A stretch of DNA of 64,000 nt from positions 1 through 64,000 of the forward strand of contig NZ_JAOUSF010000006.1 of assembly GCF_025660475.1 (NCBI RefSeq), written 5' to 3'. The position numbers and the translations under genes are program-made. The notes beneath the pieces were generated by a model. It searched no databases. It worked only from the letters and a program-made list of their open reading frames with translations, and was not told the DNA's origin. This document shows, in pieces, positions 25,638 through 34,055 of the stretch. The stretch comes from Perspicuibacillus lycopersici. Its GTDB lineage: Bacteria > Bacillota > Bacilli > Bacillales > Caldibacillaceae. Each line of letters begins with the position of its first letter. The first letter of the stretch is position 1.

Positions 25638-26303
25638 ATGAAAAAGCTAACAAAGATTCTTTATCTCGTTATTGCTTTGTTCCTATTTGCTGGATGTGAA
25701 GGCAATACAAAAGAAGAATCTATGGCTAATCCTACGCTCAATAACTCGATTACAGAGTCAATTAATGAGGATGAAGCCGAAAATGAGGAAAACACATTAA
25801 CAAAAGAATCAGATTCAGATGATGCAAATAGCCTCTCGGCAGAAGAAGCTAGTAAGTCAGAAACCGATAGTAGCAACGCTGTTATTGAGGATGAAGATCC
25901 ACTTGCCAATTATTCTAGTCAACAAGTTGAATATGCTAGAGTTTGGCGGCAGCTTGGACCAAATCAAAATATAGATGAATTGGTTGTTACACATATTTCG
26001 GCCGGAACACCACTTGATCCTGATCATGACATTACGGTTAACTACCCAGAAGATGTTATCCGCCTAACAGGTTCTCGGTTAGTTGATGGGATCGTAACAT
26101 ATAGTGGGAATGGAGATGGCACAATCAATGTGTACGAGGTTCCGATACGTTGGTATGGCGGGATGCCTCCTCCAGAGGATTTAGATAAAGAAAAAGTTCT
26201 GGAAGATATGGAAGATATTATTCACAATACGGAGCTAGTATACGTTGACCCAGGTGATAACGAAGAAATCATTAAATTAATACAGTTGTTGGAGATTGAT
26301 TAG
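25638..26303 (+). CDS. Lipoprotein of unknown function
   Basis: This 221-aa protein has a type II signal peptide with lipobox LFAGC (Cys about residue 20). A long acidic, low-complexity linker rich in Glu, Asp, Ser and Asn (about 22-90) separates it from a ~130-residue C-terminal domain beginning SSQQVEYARVWRQLG. I do not recognise that domain. AAAGGAAGG precedes the ATG. It is monocistronic, with a terminator on each side. It is probably anchored to the outer face of the membrane. Confidence 0.8.
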   Translation: MKKLTKILYLVIALFLFAGCEGNTKEESMANPTLNNSITESINEDEAENEENTLTKESDSDDANSLSAEEASKSETDSSNAVIEDEDPLANYSSQQVEYARVWRQLGPNQNIDELVVTHISAGTPLDPDHDITVNYPEDVIRLTGSRLVDGIVTYSGNGDGTINVYEVPIRWYGGMPPPEDLDKEKVLEDMEDIIHNTELVYVDPGDNEEIIKLIQLLEID

Positions 26304-26332
26304 TAAGCGAAGTAAAGAAAAATACATAATTC

Positions 26333-26362
26333 TGGCTGAATCCAAGAGGGTTCAGCTTTTTT
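26333..26362 (+). terminator. Lipoprotein gene terminator
   Basis: Stem GCTGAA-CC/GG-TTCAGC with tail TTTTTTA. Confidence 0.8.
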
Positions 26363-26393
26363 ATGTTAACTTTCTAATTATGGGCATAAAATA

Positions 26394-26428
26394 ATCAAAA
26401 AGCCGAGCCCCTATTAGGATTCTCGGCA
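26394..26428 (-). terminator. Terminator of the 55-aa Cys-rich gene
   Basis: Read on the minus strand, stem GCCGAG...CTCGGC (26402-26427) is followed by TTTTTGATTATTTT. It supports the small minus-strand gene upstream of it. Confidence 0.75.
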
Positions 26429-26491
26429 GTTGTAAAAAAATTGCAAAAGCTAAAATTATCTTAATCAAGAAAATTGATATAATGAACGAAG

Positions 26492-26659
26492 CTAAGCACA
26501 TTGGCAGCAGCATATTATTGGTGCATACTGTTGTTTTCCTGCTGTTGTCACTTTCATTTTATTCGTATCCGGATAGTTCTCCCAAGCAATGCTTGCGGTT
26601 TGTTCTGTTTGTTCTTGACGCAATTTCATTAACTGAAAAACTTCAAAATGATTAAGCAT
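26492..26659 (-). CDS. 55-aa protein with C-terminal CCCQCA
   Basis: This short frame encodes MLNHFEVFQLMKLRQEQTEQ..., then a polar stretch, and ends IICCCQCA, so four of the last six residues are Cys. Three things support it as a real gene: AAAGGAGG eight bases before the ATG, an ArsR-type operator (26681-26696) just upstream, and an intrinsic terminator 64 bases after the stop. I do not recognise a family. The cysteine cluster suggests soft-metal or arsenite binding. It lies downstream of the ArsR-type repressor on the same strand, 77 bases away. Confidence 0.7.
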   Translation of the reverse strand: MLNHFEVFQLMKLRQEQTEQTASIAWENYPDTNKMKVTTAGKQQYAPIICCCQCA

Positions 26660-26680
26660 GACGGAATCCTCCTTTATTAA

Positions 26681-26696
26681 ATCAAATTTATTTGAT
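26681..26696 (-). promoter_or_regulatory. ArsR-type operator O1
   Basis: Perfect palindrome ATCAAATTTATTTGAT between arsR and the 55-aa gene. It shares the core ATCAAA-N4-TTTGAT with O2 and O3. Confidence 0.82.
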
Positions 26697-26736
26697 ATTT
26701 ATATCAAAAAAAATCGATATACAAGTTAAAAATTTT

Positions 26737-27060
26737 TCAACAGGTCGGTTTGAAAACACAACAAAGCTCTGAAGACAATAGATGGTTAAGTTCCTTCTGA
26801 TTGAGCTGATAATAGCTCCATGTACCCTTTGTTTCTTTAATTAAAAGGTTGGCATCTAGTAAAATTTTTAAATGGTAGGATAGCTTTGATTGTGACATAT
26901 CCATTAGAGGCGCAAGGTCACAGACACACATAGCTCCTTTTTGCGTTAAGATATTCATGATTTTTAGTCTTTTTTTATCCGCAATGGCTTTGAATTTTCC
27001 TTCATATTTTTCAAAAAAACTGTCCATGGAAATATCTTGAACCTTGATTTCTGTTGTCAT
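26737..27060 (-). CDS. arsR: ArsR-family metalloregulatory repressor
   Basis: This 107-aa winged-helix repressor has the type I arsenic/antimony site CVCDLAPLM in the DNA-recognition region (about residues 45-53), followed by MSQSKLSYHLKILLDANLL. Three further Cys are at the C-terminus (SELCCVFKPTC). In the family, As(III) binding to such thiols releases DNA. GAGGTG precedes the ATG. No arsenite pump, arsenate reductase or methylase lies nearby. Instead the repressor is flanked by two tiny Cys-rich genes, each with the same operator. Cadmium or another soft metal is possible. Confidence 0.9.
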   Translation of the reverse strand: MTTEIKVQDISMDSFFEKYEGKFKAIADKKRLKIMNILTQKGAMCVCDLAPLMDMSQSKLSYHLKILLDANLLIKETKGTWSYYQLNQKELNHLLSSELCCVFKPTC

Positions 27061-27127
27061 AATTACACCTCACAATTTAATCGGGTTTGCTTGATACCAT
27101 TATATTATCCTTCCATATTTATTGTGT

Positions 27128-27161
27128 CAATATTTAATCAAAAAAATTTGATTAAATATTG
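27128..27161 (-). promoter_or_regulatory. ArsR-type operator O2 (arsR promoter)
   Basis: Perfect 15-bp arms (27128-27142 and 27147-27161) around AAAA, containing ATCAAA-N4-TTTGAT. It lies between arsR and the divergent 47-aa gene. Confidence 0.85.
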
Positions 27162-27190
27162 CGTTAGGGAATATTCATGATTATAATATG

Positions 27191-27220
27191 TATATAAATC
27201 AAAATTATTTGATTTATATA
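27191..27220 (+). promoter_or_regulatory. ArsR-type operator O3
   Basis: Perfect 13-bp arms (27191-27203 and 27208-27220) around ATTA, again with ATCAAA-N4-TTTGAT, 36 bases before the 47-aa gene. Confidence 0.85.
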
Positions 27221-27256
27221 GGAAATACAAAAAAGTTGATGAAGGAGATGGAGAGT

Positions 27257-27400
27257 ATGAAGTGTATGAAGAATTTTTTCAGTAACATTGGTAATGAGGA
27301 AAATAAACCAGCAAGTTGCTGTGGAGTGGAGGTTAAAGAGATTAACGATAATCAAGAAGACACTTGTTGCAGTTCATCTACTAGCGAATGTTGTTTATAA
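27257..27400 (+). CDS. 47-aa Cys-rich protein, metallothionein-like
   Basis: Translation from ATG 27257, behind AAGGAG at 27242-27247, gives MKCMKNFFSNIGNEENKPAS, then CCGVEVKEI, and ends with DTCCSSSTSECCL. That is seven Cys in 47 residues, as one single and three CC pairs. An upstream in-frame ATG at 27188 would start inside the operator and is unlikely. A terminator lies at 27498. The protein could sequester or ferry As(III) or another soft metal. No family is recognised. It is divergent from arsR and shares its operator. Confidence 0.72.
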   Translation: MKCMKNFFSNIGNEENKPASCCGVEVKEINDNQEDTCCSSSTSECCL

Positions 27401-27497
27401 GCTTATCCGATAAATATAATTCCGTTATGTGTAGGAAGGAAAAATAGATATGCCCTATCAGCGAACAAATTTTTCCTAGTTTTCTTTGAAACATCGC

Positions 27498-27529
27498 GAC
27501 GAATCCTATTGGATCTCGTCTTTTTTTTA
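27498..27529 (+). terminator. Terminator after the 47-aa gene
   Basis: Stem GACGA-ATCC/GGAT-TCGTC with a short loop and eight T. Confidence 0.8.
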
Positions 27530-27668
27530 TTTGTGGACGCTCTTTTACTAAATGGAAAAAGCGGAGATGATAGTTAATAGTAAGCAGGAATTTAGAATAT
27601 ATCACAAAAATGTTTTAATTATGATAAAATTCATTTAAACATAATTAGTAAAAATAGGATAAATCAAA

Positions 27669-27771
27669 TCCCCCAGATTTATCCGTTAAATGAATGGAGG
27701 AAACTTTATGTACAGTCCAATTTAACTCTCCCCCACAGATAATTTCACATTTATACAAAATTTGGGGGATA
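27669..27771 (+). promoter_or_regulatory. Leader of MFS exporter, RBS-sequestering repeats
   Basis: The exporter RBS GGGGGAT (27765-27771) can pair with ATCCCCCAGATTT (27669-27681; 13 bp including one G-U) or with CCCCCA (27731-27736). A five-codon leader ORF lies between these two strands. The arrangement resembles translation attenuation. Only the complementarity is seen. Confidence 0.5.
27709..27726 (+). CDS. Leader peptide MYSPI
   Basis: ATG TAC AGT CCA ATT TAA encodes MYSPI, with GGAGG seven bases upstream (27697-27701). Such a strong RBS on a five-codon frame just upstream of an efflux gene suggests a regulatory leader peptide. Confidence 0.5.
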
Positions 27772-27775
27772 TACA

Positions 27776-28999
27776 ATGAAATGGAATCGAAATTTCTCTT
27801 TCCTATTGTTTGGTCAAGCGCTAGCTAATATAGGAGATGTTTTATATATAGTAGCTGTTATTCAAATGGTCTTTGCCTTAACAGGTTCCGCAACGATTTC
27901 CTCGTTCGTGCCGTTTACAATAACAACAGCAATGTTTGTCTCAAGCATACTAACACCTCTATTAATCGGCAAAGTCAAATTAAAATGGTTAATGGCAGGG
28001 TCGCAAATCGGAAAAACAATATTGCTTATTATTTTAGGATTTATGCTTGTTGGAGTAACAAAAGAAAATTACTATTTCATCTTTATCTTTATCGGATGGA
28101 TTGCCCTTTTTGATGGTGTTGCAAACCCAATTAGACAAACATTAATCCCGTATTATGTTCAACCAGAACATTTATTGCAAGCTAATGGGATAGCGGAAAC
28201 AGTTACGCAAACCATCCAAGCTGGAATGTGGTTTTTCGGCAGCTTGTTCTTAATTATTCTTACTTCCCAACAGCTTATTTGGGTAGTAGGATTTTTGTTT
28301 GTTGTATCTTGCAGCTTCCTCTGCCTTTTAGAAAATGTTAGCCAGCAAATGGATTCGTCCTTGGGAAAAATAGAACAGATTAAATCAGGCTGGCAAATAT
28401 TAGCAAACATTGCAGTATTAAAGAGGATTGCCTTGTTGGACTTTTTCGAAACAATTGCAGGAACGGTATGGATAGCAGCTATTTTATTAGTTTTTGTCAA
28501 TGATGCTCTACATGCAGAGGAAAATTGGTGGGGATTTATAAATGGCGCCTTCTTTTTTGGGTTAATTGTTGGAAGTATTTATTGCATAAAGTATTCCGCC
28601 AGTATTGAAAAGAAATTAGGTCGTTTTATTTTTCTTGGGTCAATCGGTAGCGCGTTTATTACGATATGGTTTAGTTTGAATAGTATTCCAATTATCGCCT
28701 TACTACTATCTTTTTTCGTAGGATTTTTTAGCCAAATAAAAAGCATTCCACAACAAACCATCATCCAGACTAGCGTCTCCAAAGAACAGTTGGCAACTGT
28801 CTATTCTTTACTTGGTGCAGTTGGAACCAGTGTCTTTGGCATCGGATCACTTAGTATCGGTGCACTTGCAGACTTACTTGGAATTAGAATCGTTTTTGTC
28901 ATTTCCGGATTATTACTTGCACTTGGAAGTCTACTAGTTTATAAAAATAAGCATCTATTTAACGGAACAAACAGGAAAAATTCCCCGTCCTACTATTAA
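27776..28999 (+). CDS. MFS transporter, macrolide-efflux-like
   Basis: This 407-aa protein has about twelve hydrophobic helices and reads like the MFS_3 group that includes Mef macrolide pumps and EntS-type exporters. The N-terminus FSFLLFGQALANIGDVLYIVA and the NPIRQTLIPYYVQPEHLLQANG loop are characteristic. It probably exports a drug or hydrophobic metabolite at the expense of the proton gradient. GGGGGA precedes the ATG and may be masked by leader structure. The substrate cannot be read from the sequence. Confidence 0.82.
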   Translation: MKWNRNFSFLLFGQALANIGDVLYIVAVIQMVFALTGSATISSFVPFTITTAMFVSSILTPLLIGKVKLKWLMAGSQIGKTILLIILGFMLVGVTKENYYFIFIFIGWIALFDGVANPIRQTLIPYYVQPEHLLQANGIAETVTQTIQAGMWFFGSLFLIILTSQQLIWVVGFLFVVSCSFLCLLENVSQQMDSSLGKIEQIKSGWQILANIAVLKRIALLDFFETIAGTVWIAAILLVFVNDALHAEENWWGFINGAFFFGLIVGSIYCIKYSASIEKKLGRFIFLGSIGSAFITIWFSLNSIPIIALLLSFFVGFFSQIKSIPQQTIIQTSVSKEQLATVYSLLGAVGTSVFGIGSLSIGALADLLGIRIVFVISGLLLALGSLLVYKNKHLFNGTNRKNSPSYY

Positions 29000-29077
29000 G
29001 GCGGGGTTTAAATAGCCCTCGTTATGCTAAACTTGGAGTATAAATATCAGAAAAAGCGATAATAGGGGAGGATTACT

Positions 29078-29941
29078 ATGTTAGGAGCTATTGAGGCTGG
29101 AGGTACAAAATTTGTTTGTGCTGTCGGGGACCATTTAGGAAATATTATCGATCGCGTACAAATCCCGACAACTGTACCAGAGGAAACGATGAAGCAAGTA
29201 ATAAGCTTCTTTCGAAAATATGAACTAGACGCAATCGGAATTGGTTCATTTGGTCCGATTGATGTGAACTTGGATAGCCCTACCTATGGATACATTACTT
29301 CTACACCGAAGGAAGGCTGGAAAAACTATCCGTTTGTTCAAACAATAAAAGCGGCATTTTCTATCCCTGTAGGGTTTAATACGGATGTAAATGCTGCTGC
29401 ATTAGGAGAAGTAACACTAGGAGCTGCTCGTGGCTTGGACAGCTGTCTTTACATTACGATAGGTACAGGAATTGGCGCTGGGGCAATTGTCCAAGGTAAT
29501 TTACTTCAAGGACTATCCCATCCGGAAATGGGACATGTGTTGGTTCGCCGTCATTCGAGTGATACGTATAAAGGGAACTGTCCGTATCATCATGATTGCT
29601 TAGAAGGTTTAGCAGCTGGACCAGCAATTGAAGAACGTTGGGGCAAAAAAGGAATAGAGCTTTCAGACCAAATCGAGGTTTGGGATTTAGAAGGCTATTA
29701 TATTGCACAAGCATTAATGCAATATATATTAATTGTTTCCCCAAAAAAAATTATTCTTGGCGGTGGAGTTGCTAAGCAGAAACAAGTATTTTCCTATATT
29801 TATAAGCATTTAACCGAATTGGTAAATGCGTACGTAGTTTTACCAGAGCTTTCCGAGTATATTGTAAGTCCTGGCTTAGGGGATAATGCAGGAATTACTG
29901 GCTCGCTTTTACTTGCCCAGCAAGCGCTAGAAAATGGATAA
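29078..29941 (+). CDS. Fructokinase (ROK family)
   Basis: This 287-aa sugar kinase phosphorylates fructose with ATP. The ROK hallmarks are present: GAIEAGGTKFVCAVGD (ATP-binding, residues 3-18), the catalytic FNTDVNAAALGE (about 100-111), YITIGTGIGAG and the zinc motif HEMGHVLVRRH-like GHVLVRRH...CPYHHDCLEGLAAGPAIEERWG. It resembles B. subtilis YdhR/GmuE and ScrK. GGGGAGG precedes the ATG. It has its own terminator. Confidence 0.9.
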   Translation: MLGAIEAGGTKFVCAVGDHLGNIIDRVQIPTTVPEETMKQVISFFRKYELDAIGIGSFGPIDVNLDSPTYGYITSTPKEGWKNYPFVQTIKAAFSIPVGFNTDVNAAALGEVTLGAARGLDSCLYITIGTGIGAGAIVQGNLLQGLSHPEMGHVLVRRHSSDTYKGNCPYHHDCLEGLAAGPAIEERWGKKGIELSDQIEVWDLEGYYIAQALMQYILIVSPKKIILGGGVAKQKQVFSYIYKHLTELVNAYVVLPELSEYIVSPGLGDNAGITGSLLLAQQALENG

Positions 29942-30002
29942 TAATAATTGAATAGGAATAAATTGTCGTTCCTGCAGGCTATCAAAAGGTTCAGGAAATG
30001 TA

Positions 30003-30053
30003 AAAAGGGGCTAGTCTCCAAGGGGGAATCCCTGTGAGTCTAGCCTTTTTCTT
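30003..30053 (+). terminator. Fructokinase terminator
   Basis: Stem GGCTAGTCT.../...AGTCTAGCC flanked by A and T runs. It could work on both strands, facing the convergent reductase gene. Confidence 0.75.
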
Positions 30054-30103
30054 ATTATGACTACGACTGACCACTAGTCCATTTTAAACGATTGGAGTAA
30101 AAG

Positions 30104-31156
30104 TCAATTTTCGTAGACGAGTTCCTTCATTAACTCTCGATTTCTCGCTTCGAAAATATCATTATGAGAGGACACCATGGCGATACTTTCGGCTGCTGGT
30201 TCCGTATAGGTTTTAGCAGCATTCACCGCATTTACCGCATCCTGGAAGGCACCTGCTAACAGATTAATTTTTCCATCATAGCTTAAAATATCTCCAGCAG
30301 CAAAAATTCCTTTTTCCGTTGTTAAGCCTGTTGCCGTTCCTTGATAGAAATAACCATCCTTCTTTTCAATGTGTAATGATGGTGCAAATCCAAGGGAAGC
30401 ATCTTGATTATACCCATGGTTCACGATAACGTGATCTACCTCTTGAAGTGTTACTTCCTCTGTTTTACTATTTAGTAATTGTACCTTTTCGATTTTCCTT
30501 TTCTCCGGATTGGCTATTAGCTTAGTTATCGTAGTATTGGATAACAATGATGCATTACTATTCCGTAATTGATCTACTTGTGCTTCGTGTGCAGAAAGGA
30601 CATCTTTTCGATAAACCAATAGGATCTTTCTAGCAATTGGTAATAGCTCAACTGCCCAGTCAATCGCAGTATTGCCGCCACCGGATATTAATACTACTTT
30701 ATCTTTAAACGATCGCAAGGATGGAACAGTGTAATGAAGGTTTGTCATTTCGAATTTTTCAGCACCCTCAACTTTCAGTTTTTGTGGGTTAACGATTCCA
30801 CCACCATTGGCCATGATAACAGCTTTCGAATAATGTTCCTCCCCGGTATCCGTTCGAATAACAAAATGTCCATTTTTGTTTTTATCAATGACATCTACTT
30901 TTGTATTCAAGCATACGGCTGGATGGAAGGTTAATGCTTGTTGTACGAGCTGTTTTGTGAAGCTATCTCCTAATATTGGCGGTTGTCCACCAACGTCCCA
31001 AATCATTTTTTCAGGATAGAGCAATACTTTACCACCTAATTGTGGTTGGTATTCGATAATTTTCGTTTTCATCTTGCGCAAACCACTGTAAAAGGCCGCA
31101 TATAAACCAGCTGGACCACCACCGATAATCGTTACATCGAAAAGTTCCTTCATCAT
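30104..31156 (-). CDS. Ferredoxin/flavodoxin-NADP reductase, YcgT/YumC type
   Basis: This 350-aa flavoprotein has thioredoxin-reductase architecture: FAD site VTIIGGGPAGLYAAFYSGLRK (first 15-20 residues of it near 8-28), NADP site VVLISGGGNTAIDWAVEL and the C-terminal FAD motif GIFAAGDI. It lacks the CxxC of thioredoxin reductases, as ferredoxin-NADP reductases of this type do. The start at 31156 (MMKELFDV) follows GGGGAA. It is divergent from a siderophore ABC operon across a Fur box, which suggests it supplies electrons for iron release. Confidence 0.85.
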   Translation of the reverse strand: MMKELFDVTIIGGGPAGLYAAFYSGLRKMKTKIIEYQPQLGGKVLLYPEKMIWDVGGQPPILGDSFTKQLVQQALTFHPAVCLNTKVDVIDKNKNGHFVIRTDTGEEHYSKAVIMANGGGIVNPQKLKVEGAEKFEMTNLHYTVPSLRSFKDKVVLISGGGNTAIDWAVELLPIARKILLVYRKDVLSAHEAQVDQLRNSNASLLSNTTITKLIANPEKRKIEKVQLLNSKTEEVTLQEVDHVIVNHGYNQDASLGFAPSLHIEKKDGYFYQGTATGLTTEKGIFAAGDILSYDGKINLLAGAFQDAVNAVNAAKTYTEPAAESIAMVSSHNDIFEARNRELMKELVYEN

Positions 31157-31235
31157 TAATTTCCCCGTTTCATGAAATGATAGCAAAAAATAAGAAAATT
31201 CTTCTGTTGACAAAGATTATTCCTATACTTAATAT

Positions 31236-31268
31236 AATGATTATAAACGATATTGATAATCATTCTCA
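31236..31268. promoter_or_regulatory. Fur box between divergent iron genes
   Basis: TGATAATCATTCTCA (31254-31268) matches the 7-1-7 Fur consensus in 14 of 15 positions. A wider inverted repeat AATGATTAT/ATAATCATT (31236-31244 and 31256-31264) surrounds it. It is placed to repress both divergent units when iron is plentiful. Confidence 0.85.
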
Positions 31269-31318
31269 ACTAGAAACTGAAAAATATAATCCATTTTTTA
31301 AAGTGAGGGATATAGACA

Positions 31319-32134
31319 TTGCGTTTACAGGTGAAAGATATTCGTGTTGGCTATGAAGAACAAACGATCATACACGACATGAGCATTCAAATTCCAGATG
31401 GAAAAATAACCACCATTATTGGCTCCAATGGCTGTGGTAAATCGACTTTATTAAAAGCGATTACAAGAATAATCTCCCATCAAAGCGGAAAAATCATTCT
31501 CGATGGTAAAGATATTCGGTTGATGAATACAAAGGAGCTTGCTAGGCAATTGGCGATACTGCCCCAAAGTCCAGAGAGTGTGAATGGATTGCTAGTGGAA
31601 GAGCTTGTGTCCTATGGTCGTTATCCTTATCAACGAGGATTTGGTAATTTATCGAAAAAAGATAAAGATGTGATTGATTGGGCACTTCAAGTCACGCGTA
31701 CCGATTTATTTCGTTATAAGCCTGTCGATGCATTGTCTGGCGGACAGCGTCAACGGGTTTGGATTGCAATGGCGCTGGCACAAGAAACGGATATTATTTT
31801 TTTAGATGAACCTACTACTTATTTAGATATGGCTCACCAATTGGAAGTGTTGGAGCTTTTGCAACGATTAAATAAAGAAGAGGGCAGGACTATCGTAATG
31901 GTTTTACATGATTTGAATCATGCGGCACGCTTTTCAGACTATATGATTGCGCTAGCAAATGGATATTTAACCTGTGCGGGGAGCCCAGTGCAAGTGATGA
32001 ATAAGGAAGTATTAGAGAAAGTATTTTCTATTGATGCAGTAATCGGAAAGGATCCAAATACAAATAAACCGATATGTATGACCTATAACTTAATTAAGGG
32101 GGAGAGAAAAGGTGAAAAAATCGTTAATTATTAG
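31319..32134 (+). CDS. Ferric-siderophore ABC transporter, ATPase
   Basis: This 271-aa FecE/FhuC-type ATPase powers ferric-siderophore import. It shows Walker A GSNGCGKST (about residues 36-44), the Q-loop LPQSPESV, signature LSGGQRQRVWIAMA and Walker B IIFLDEPTTYLD. TTG is the start codon, with GAGGG upstream. Its 3' end overlaps the binding-protein gene by 23 bases, so translation is coupled. It is the first gene of a four-gene operon behind the Fur box. Confidence 0.92.
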   Translation: MRLQVKDIRVGYEEQTIIHDMSIQIPDGKITTIIGSNGCGKSTLLKAITRIISHQSGKIILDGKDIRLMNTKELARQLAILPQSPESVNGLLVEELVSYGRYPYQRGFGNLSKKDKDVIDWALQVTRTDLFRYKPVDALSGGQRQRVWIAMALAQETDIIFLDEPTTYLDMAHQLEVLELLQRLNKEEGRTIVMVLHDLNHAARFSDYMIALANGYLTCAGSPVQVMNKEVLEKVFSIDAVIGKDPNTNKPICMTYNLIKGERKGEKIVNY

Positions 32135-33032
32135 TTTTAGTTTGTTACTTCTATTAATGCTTGCAGCATGTGACAATAAAGCAAGCAATGTTTCTAGCGG
32201 AGGATCGAAGGATAATGAAATGATTACATACGAGTCAGAAACAGGTCCAGTGGAAGTACCAGCAAATCCAAAGCGAGTTGTCGTGCTTTCTTCGTATGCT
32301 GGCGATTTAATCAAGCTTGGTGTAAATATAGTTGGTGTTGATTCCTGGTCAGCGGCCAACCCGAATTTTGCTGCTGCATTAAAGGATGCCCAAGTAGTTA
32401 CGAATGAAGATTTAGAGAAAATTATTGAGTTGGAGCCAGATTTAATTATCGGGCTAAATAATATATCCAACGCAGATAAGTTACAGGAAATAGCGCCAAC
32501 AGTATTATTTACCTATGGCAAAAACGACTATTTACAACAGCATATTGAAATTGGGAAAGTGGTAAATAAAGAAAAAGAAGCAAATGCATGGGTGGAAGAT
32601 TTTAAAACACGTGCTGCAGACTTAGGTGCAAAAATTAAAGAGAAAATTGGCGAAGATGCTACTGTTACCGTTATTGAAAACTATGAAAAGCAATTCTACC
32701 TTTTTGGTGACAACTGGGGAAGAGGAACAGAAATTTTATATCAAGCAATGGGATTAAAAATGCCGGCAGCAGTATCGAAAGTAGCATTAGAACCTGGTTA
32801 TTTTGCCATTTCACAGGAAGTATTAGGGGATTATACAGGTGATTATGTCATATTAAGCTTAACGACTGATCAGGACACTTCGTTTTTAGACGCTGATTGG
32901 TATAAAGAAATAGAAGCAGTGAAAAATGGACATTTATTTGAAGCAGACGCAAAAGCCTTTTATTTCAATGATGCGATGTCATTGGATTATCAGTTGAACT
33001 TTTTTGAAGAAAAATTTTTAGGTGAAAATTAA
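32112..33032 (+). CDS. Ferric-siderophore binding lipoprotein
   Basis: This 306-aa lipoprotein captures ferric siderophore outside the membrane. Signal peptide and lipobox are MLAAC (Cys about residue 20), followed by a periplasmic-binding-protein fold (about 50-300) with PKRVVVLSSYAGDLIKLGVN near the start. GTG is the start codon behind GGGGGAG. It resembles YfiY/FeuA-type proteins. The ligand is not evident from the sequence, though hydroxamate or carboxylate siderophores are typical. Confidence 0.9.
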   Translation: MKKSLIISFSLLLLLMLAACDNKASNVSSGGSKDNEMITYESETGPVEVPANPKRVVVLSSYAGDLIKLGVNIVGVDSWSAANPNFAAALKDAQVVTNEDLEKIIELEPDLIIGLNNISNADKLQEIAPTVLFTYGKNDYLQQHIEIGKVVNKEKEANAWVEDFKTRAADLGAKIKEKIGEDATVTVIENYEKQFYLFGDNWGRGTEILYQAMGLKMPAAVSKVALEPGYFAISQEVLGDYTGDYVILSLTTDQDTSFLDADWYKEIEAVKNGHLFEADAKAFYFNDAMSLDYQLNFFEEKFLGEN

Positions 33033-33053
33033 ATTGGAAGAGGAAGCAAAAAA

Positions 33054-34055
33054 ATGGGAATCTTTCGTTCGGTACCCTTTTCTATAAAAATAATAGTAGG
33101 CATTCTTATTTCCATAATTTCGATGGTAATCGCTATCTATTATGGGGCAGCAAATACGAGTCTGCAGGATATTGCAGATGCGATATTTTCGTATCCCGGT
33201 GGCGAACACTATGCAGTGCTGCGTGAAATTCGCTTTCCAAGAGTAATTGCTGCCTTTTTTGTCGGTAGTGCTTTAGCTGTTGCAGGTGCAATTATGCAAG
33301 GAGTAACACGGAATCCATTAGCAGACCCAGGATTATTAGGTCTTTCCGCTGGTGCCAATGCAGCACTGGCGGTTGTTATGGCCATCCTTCCCTCGGTATC
33401 TTATTATGGTATTATGGTCGCATGCTTTATTGGCGCGGGAATTGGCATGATTCTCGTATATAGTATCGGCGCTTCGACTAAAGGTGGACTTTCGCCGTTA
33501 AAGCTTGTTTTGGCTGGTGCAGCGGTTACTGCCTTTTTACAAGCGATTGCCGATGGAGTGGGCATTCTTTTTAAAATTTCGAAGGATGTGTCGATGTGGA
33601 CGGCAGGTGGCTTGATGGGAACAACTTGGCAGGCATTAGTAATTGTTCCAGTCATTGTATTCGGATTAGTGGGAAGTATCGCTATTAGTCGCCAGCTAAC
33701 CATACTAAGCTTGAACGAGGAAATTTCGATTGGACTCGGTCAAAAAACGACTGTTGTGAAAAGCGTCATGATGTTTTTAGTAATTATTCTTGCGGGTTCT
33801 GCTGTTGCCCTTGTTGGCAATCTAGCTTTTGTTGGATTAATGATTCCGCATATGGTACGCGCATTTGTCGGTTCGGATTATCGCTACATTATTCCGATGA
33901 GTATTATTGTAGGTGGGACATTTATGGTACTAGCGGATTTATGTGGAAGGATCATCAATGCGCCATTTGAAACACCAGTTGTTGCATTAGTATCTTTGAT
34001 CGGTTTGCCGTTCTTCTTAATCATGGTACGAAAAGGAGGACGACATTTTGCGTGA
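33054..34055 (+). CDS. Ferric-siderophore ABC permease 1 (FecCD family)
   Basis: This 333-aa permease has about ten transmembrane helices and the FecCD hallmarks RFPRVIAAFFVGSALAVAGA (about residues 58-77), QGVTRNPLADPGLLGLSAGA and the coupling region near GLMIPHMVRAFVG. GAGGAAG precedes the ATG. It pairs with the next gene to form the heterodimeric channel, and the two overlap by eight bases. Confidence 0.92.
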   Translation: MGIFRSVPFSIKIIVGILISIISMVIAIYYGAANTSLQDIADAIFSYPGGEHYAVLREIRFPRVIAAFFVGSALAVAGAIMQGVTRNPLADPGLLGLSAGANAALAVVMAILPSVSYYGIMVACFIGAGIGMILVYSIGASTKGGLSPLKLVLAGAAVTAFLQAIADGVGILFKISKDVSMWTAGGLMGTTWQALVIVPVIVFGLVGSIAISRQLTILSLNEEISIGLGQKTTVVKSVMMFLVIILAGSAVALVGNLAFVGLMIPHMVRAFVGSDYRYIIPMSIIVGGTFMVLADLCGRIINAPFETPVVALVSLIGLPFFLIMVRKGGRHFA

